DNA of 64,000 nucleotides, taken from positions 103,580,399-103,644,398 of the forward strand of contig NC_134082.1 of assembly GCF_000715075.1 (NCBI RefSeq). Reading direction: 5' to 3'. Made by a program: the position numbers and the translations under genes. The DNA comes from Nicotiana tabacum. Its lineage: Eukaryota; Streptophyta; Magnoliopsida; Solanales; Solanaceae. This document shows positions 59,295-64,000 of this stretch, in pieces. Position 1 is the first letter of the stretch. Each line of letters begins with the position of its first letter. Under the pieces are notes generated by a model. The model made no database searches. It worked only from the letters and a program-made list of their open reading frames with translations, and was not told the origin of the DNA.

Positions 59295-60495
59295 ATGACC
59301 AATGGTATCAAGTACTTCAACATCTTCTTGTGAGGCAAATATGATCTTCACTCCGCCTTCTTTCAGAGTCGCAATTGCTTGCCTCATGTTGTCCAGATTG
59401 ATAGTACTATCTTCTAAGGCAAGCATACCAATGAATGTTAGCCCATTTTCATCAAGTTCAGCAACCTGAGTACGTTTGCGGGCAAATGCAACTACGTTCA
59501 CATTGTTGTTAACTCGAGCAAAGTCACTCTTTGTTACATCATCCAAGGCCTGCACTTGACCTTCTAAGTCATAATAACAGGAACACTTAGACAATATTGA
59601 TTCAGCAGGGCCTTGTCTCCATTTTTCTCTATGACAACTCCACAAGGTTCTTCTAAAGGGTTCATCTCAATATCATTGTCATTCACTATGGTGCACTGCT
59701 GATCAAAAGTCTCTCTTTGCATACCTGTGTTCTTCTCTGCCCAACATAGTATTGGTTCTTCTATTCTGTGGTAGGCACTTTGAGAAGTCAGAGTGGACAC
59801 ACCAATTCCATCAGAGAGAACACTGCAGACATCTCGGTGACATCTTTTTTGCCAAGAAAAAACTGAGTAACTTCCAATTTTTGCTCTTTCAACCAGCTAG
59901 CCTTTTCTATACAGATAGTGGTGACTGGTTCCATCTTAACATCTAAATTCCAATATGCTATTGCAATTGAAACAAGAAATGGTATTCCTTCAGTCATCCC
60001 CAACACTGTAACACCGAGTAAAGCTATCCAAACTCTTGTTGTTCCCTTTGTTTCTGTTAAAACCTTCTTCATGGCATTCACTATTGATGCAAGTTCAGCT
60101 GGTTCTCCTTTGGTTTCTAATCTATATCCGTTCTCGTCATCTTTCTTGCCCAATTTAAAGCGCAAGAACAGCACCAAAATGATCAAAATGCTAATAAACA
60201 GCTCACCAATATGTATGCAATTGTTCAACTTGCCAAAGTAGGCACAAAAACTGGACTCTCTTTCAGAAATCTTGTTTTCTTGGCTTGGTTTGTCCACTTG
60301 AACACTTGTAACAATCATTCTAGCATCACCATTAATCACCTTAGAACAAGGAGACAAAAATGGACTTTTCTCATTGACGATGGACAATACTCCATCATCC
60401 AGCTGGAACAGCTCTAATGCTTCACCCGAAACAAACAAACCATGTGCAGGGACAGAATGTCCTTTCTTCACGAAGGCTATATCGCCATAAACAAT
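59295..60495 (-). pseudogene. ACA-type Ca2+-ATPase remnant, piece 1 (A domain to N domain)
   Basis: From 60495 leftwards: TIVYGDIAFVKKGHSVPAHG (the GDxVxxKxGDxVPADG region), then LDDGVLSIVNEKSPFLSP where the TGES motif belongs. TM3 and TM4 follow (GELFISILIILVLFLRF; TEGIPFLVSIAIAYWNLDVK, like the PEGLPLAVT segment). At 59905-59907 Glu stands at the position of the phosphorylated Asp (CIEKASWL instead of DKTGTLT). The N domain follows with frameshifts near 59795 and 59620 (GIGVSTLTSQ, EEPILCWAEK, GPAESILSKCSCYYD). The P-domain lead-in LTFIGMLALEDS is present and MITGD is replaced. The frame breaks off at DTIGHD, where element D entered. The upstream end is cut by element E. Family identity is solid and the function is lost. 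Confidence 0.85.
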
Positions 60496-62462
60496 TGTTA
60501 GAGATATAGTAGATATGTCCTAAATCCAATATCACATTTGATGTTTTGAACATATTTTTATAAAATATATATTGTATTTGATATTCTTTTATCATTGTTA
60601 TTAATTGCTTGATTAATTTGATAAGGTCCTTGATTAAATTTCGAGACTTGACATTGTGATGGAGATCATGATAATGAGAGTAAAGTTTCTTATAATTTAA
60701 TCTAAATTTGTTCTTGATCGTAGGATTATTAATCTGGACATTAGTAATCCGATAAGATCAATATTTATGTGATCGTTTTTATGGGATAAAGATTAGTTGA
60801 TCTCATTAACTAAATTACATAGATAGATGATGCATATAGAGATATGATCATTGAACCGACTCATTGGATAATTCCTAATGGTTAGAATTACCATAAACTG
60901 TCAATAGGATATTCTCTTGAAGAATGTGATGTAACCGTTTCCTTTGACCTGAGATCGTCATAGTAATTGACAAGTTATTTATTGTGCTTTGATACTAGAC
61001 ACCTATGGCCCTAGGGCGATAGTTGAAAGGATATTGGGTATGATTAAATGCTTGTAGGATTAGTGATTGATCAAGATGGAATCTGTCAACTCTTGGTAAT
61101 GAGTTTAAGCTCCATGTTGTCATGAAATATAAACGACCAAATTAAGACCTTGGCCAGGGCAATTGAATGAAAGAAGAAATGAGTTTCTTAGGTCATTCAA
61201 TGGTCGATTATATTTGACGTGAACACATAGTTGGTCGCCTATTAGGATTTGACAGTTGAACCATATCCTAGGGTGATCCAGAGCTATAAGGACAGAAGGA
61301 ATTACTACATTATTCTTCTACTGGTTCTTGAGAGTAAATTGTATACTTCATATTATCCGGTTGTTAAGGAGTGTTGCTAGACGCCACCCTTGATTAGTAT
61401 ATTGATGTGGTCAATTTACTACCGGCTTAGTATTGAACCTATGGGGTCGCACACTAACGAGTGTTCTGATCTTTGCTAAAGGATTAATTAACTTATTATT
61501 TGATAATTAAATTAAGGAATTTAATTAGTCAAATACATTTAGTTGTTAGTCCAAATGAAATATTATTATATTCTTTGCTAGCACAGAGAATATAATTAAT
61601 ATTGTGAACAAATTGATGTTTTCTATTTGGAAGAGAAAATTAAATTATATCTCTTGGTTGAAATATATATGTGATATATATTTGATACTCATAATTATTA
61701 TTTATATATAAAGGTTATATATTTAATATTAATTTATTCTTACAATCCAATTTTGAATTGGACATGAAATTCCATAAAGGTTTTCCTACGATTTCATTAA
61801 ACATGGAAATTAAAGTCCATAAAAAGGACGTCTGACAACTCAAACGTACTTTCTTGTTTACAATAGGAAAATTCCAATGTTTGGAATTGGACTTCATGGA
61901 AAGTCCATGATTCTCGGCAGTCACGTTACCCGTTGAGAATGGGATTGCGAATTTTTATACAAAATCCCATAAAGTTTATTTTGGAAAAAACTTTTACCCT
62001 AAGTAAATCATTACCTCAACCAAATAGGAAAAGAGTTTGTAGGTGATGTTATATAAAGGGTGATGAAGAAAATTTGCCAAATAATTTTTCCATGAGAAGA
62101 AAACCCATTTTGTGAAAGTGAGAGTACAATACAAAGCCAAGAGAGAAAATACAATTGCAAGAAAAGTGTTTCTTGTTCTTCTACTTTGAGTTGAGATTTT
62201 TGAGAAAAATTCCAACACAATATTTTGTTCAATTTGTTCGCGGGTTTCATTGATCAAAGAGTTGATAGCAAGGATCAGTCTCGGTGTGGATACGCATAGA
62301 GTCTTCGCACTATCGAAGAAATTTTGAAACGATACTCTCTTCACCAGGTACGTCTTAGATGTGATCTATTGACATGTAAATAAATTTTAAACATGAAAAG
62401 ATCTGCCTAGGATTGTTATTGTCTTCCGTTGCGTGTTATGAACACCTATACACAATCCTTCA
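60496..62462 (+). repeat. Element E 5' LTR
   Basis: 1967 bp with TG...CA ends. TATAAAG at 62052-62058 is a plausible promoter about 410 bases before the LTR end. The small frames inside are not genes. Confidence 0.82.
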
Positions 62463-62464
62463 GT

Positions 62465-62476
62465 GGTATCAGAGCA
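62465..62476 (+). other. Element E primer-binding site (initiator tRNA-Met)
   Basis: TGGTATCAGAGC begins two bases after the LTR end. This is the standard copia PBS. Confidence 0.9.
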
Positions 62477-63563
62477 ATGGTTTATTGTGTCTAAAATTTA
62501 TTTACGAAATATTTTAATATCATATTTGAAAAGTTCAAACCATAATACATGTGTCTTGTGCGATAGTCAAATCGTTTGAATGTTGATATTATTTTATTGT
62601 AGATAAAATATGTATTCATATAACTATTGAGATAGTTCATAACTTGAATTTGAAATTATGTATTAGATACGATGGGAATCTATAATCGGTTACATGATTC
62701 TATTGTTATTTTAATTGTTATTAATTCATGAGATGTTAATTAATAATAATATTCTGGCATGAATTCTTTTTATGTGATATATAAGATAAACATGTTAGAG
62801 GATGTTGAATTTCGTTTTTATGTCATGTGCTTGTTCATTACATAATTCTGAATTATTTATTACATGTGATGTAAATTAATTAAGGACTAAGCGTGTAGAC
62901 AACTTGAACTAAATTCACACGCTATAAAAGATTTGATTTTCATGTTATTAAAAATTGTTTTAGTAACAATTCCCTCTTACTAAAATTTGAGTTCTTAAAT
63001 AATAAAATATAAGATATTTTATTATGGTGCTATCCATCAAGGTAAATAATTTTACTTATTTCTTGTTTATAAGGAGCGGCCTGACTACCAGGAGACTTAT
63101 AGTTTGAGAATATGTTAAAATTATTTATTGCATTAGATGTATGGATTGAAAGAATTATTCAATTTTACACTAAATGCCTGGACCACCCGGGGGAGTATAA
63201 ATTTAATAAGTTCTTTGCTATCATGATGGTTGAACTCAACTATGCCAATAGGATCGACCTGACTACCAGGGGCTAGTTGACATAGAGCTATTTAAGGAAA
63301 TTGTATAGGGATACAATTGGTAAGAGTACCTACCTTTAAAATATATGTGAGAAACGACTTGACTTCCAAGGGGCTCATACATATTGTTAAAGGATTCCTT
63401 TACTCCACTAATAGAAATAAAGATTTCGTAAACTATAATGAGGGTAAATAGTTTAAAATAATTAGTGGAAATATCATTTAGATAAAAGTCCATGTCTTTA
63501 TGATATATGCAAATATGTTCTTATATTATTGCCTTTTCTTTTCTATATTTTAGATTTCTCAAT
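62477..63563 (+). other. Element E untranslated leader
   Basis: Non-coding. Three copies of a C-G-x-C-T-T/G-ACTACCAGG-like motif lie at 63077-63096, 63255-63273 and 63355-63374. They might form RNA structure for packaging or translation. No upstream gene is seen. Confidence 0.55.
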
Positions 63564-64000
63564 ATGTCTGTTATATCACTGCACGAAATACTTGAGACCA
63601 ACAAGTTGGTAGGACCAAACTTTGCTGACTGGTATAGAAATTTGAGAATTGTTCTCATGCATGAAAAGCTCATTGATGTGATCGATAAGCCTGCAAAGAT
63701 AATCCCACCAGAGAATGATGTTCAAGGCACCAAGGTTTATCAGAAATACTTGGAAGAATGTCTTGCTATTAAACACATCATTCTCGCTTCTATGAGTTCT
63801 GAACTCCAGAGAAAACATCAGAATATGGATCCAATTGCAATCATTGAATATCTTAAGAAGATGGTTGATACACAATTGGACATTGAAAACTCTCCAGTTG
63901 GACCCCTTGTCAATTATATGATTGTTCTTACAGAAGAACATGAGAAGTTGGGGTACAAGCTTGGTAAAGAGCTTTCTGAAGATTTGATCTTGCAGTCAGT
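63564..64000 (+). CDS. Element E gag, N-terminal part
   Basis: The ATG at 63564 opens a frame to the window end (145 codons, partial). It contains ILETNKLVGPNFADWYRNLR, HIILASMSSELQRKH and LSEDLILQS, the conserved N-terminal features of copia gag (retrotran_gag/UBN2 type). It forms the capsid-like particle. A segment near residues 105-130 appears shortened compared with related gags. No stop is seen in the visible part. Confidence 0.8.
   Translation, partial: MSVISLHEILETNKLVGPNFADWYRNLRIVLMHEKLIDVIDKPAKIIPPENDVQGTKVYQKYLEECLAIKHIILASMSSELQRKHQNMDPIAIIEYLKKMVDTQLDIENSPVGPLVNYMIVLTEEHEKLGYKLGKELSEDLILQS

Larger units (their letters stand above)
60496..64000 (+). mobile_element. Copia element E (Angela-like), runs off the window
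   Basis: A TGTTAGAGAT...AATCCTTCA LTR (60496-62462) is followed by a copia PBS, a 1.1-kb leader and the start of gag. The long LTR and long leader fit the Angela lineage, but the lineage call is tentative. It interrupts the Ca2+-ATPase remnant at 60495. The other end is outside the window, so no TSD can be checked. Confidence 0.8.

Noticed and set aside
59300..59312. TGGTATCAAG resembling a copia PBS right after the 3' LTR of element D
   Set aside because: It is part of the ATPase coding sequence (minus strand VLDTIG) and lies outside the element beyond the target duplication.
1..64000. tRNA or rRNA genes
   Set aside because: No cloverleaf with A and B boxes or rRNA core was recognised. The only tRNA-like matches are the short primer-binding sites.

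Overview
This is plant nuclear DNA, almost certainly from tobacco or a close Nicotiana relative. The main reason is an almost intact Tnt1 element (215-5602), whose LTRs and primer-binding region match the tobacco Tnt1 family. I recognise no intact host gene, rRNA, tRNA or CRISPR array. The window is a stack of nested LTR retrotransposons around the remains of one degenerate P-type Ca2+-ATPase (ACA12/13-like) gene. All names come from reading protein and LTR motifs. No database search was run.

Left part (1-35095). A young Tnt1 (Ty1/copia) copy sits in anonymous AT-rich DNA with a perfect 5-bp target duplication. From 5608 to 7560 there is non-coding DNA with a (TGGGGG)n tract and palindromic repeats. 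From 7566 to 35095 lies Tat element B, a minus-strand Ty3/gypsy Tat-lineage element. It carries an antisense four-exon gene (8541-11273, plus strand) between pol and its 3' LTR. Its RNase H domain is split by a 16.6-kb Ogre-related composite (13915-30489) with a perfect TSD. That composite has minus-oriented LTR ends but a plus-oriented interior in permuted order: pol, 3'UTR tandem repeats, full LTR, PBS, ORF1, gag-protease and the start of RT.

Middle (35096-40634). This stretch holds two MITE-like elements, one with a perfect 9-bp duplication, and a 3.4-kb Ogre/Tat-like solo LTR. It ends with the last codons of the Ca2+-ATPase remnant.

Right part (40635-64000). Tat element C (40635-51428) is a sister of B with the same layout and no nested insertion. 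It is inserted near the ATPase C terminus. A Tork-like copia element D (52331-59294, plus strand, perfect TSD) splits the ATPase cytoplasmic domain. An Angela-like copia element E starts at 60496, cuts the ATPase again upstream and runs off the window. The three ATPase pieces (59295-60495, 51429-52330, 40566-40634, minus strand) read through each other once the insertions are ignored. They have lost the phosphorylation-site, hinge and TGES motifs of active pumps.

Likely order of events from nesting and LTR divergence: ATPase decay and insertion of C, D and E; insertion of B and then the Ogre composite into B; Tnt1 most recent (4 LTR differences). Nearly every premature stop looks like a C-to-T or G-to-A transition, as expected for methylated, silenced DNA.
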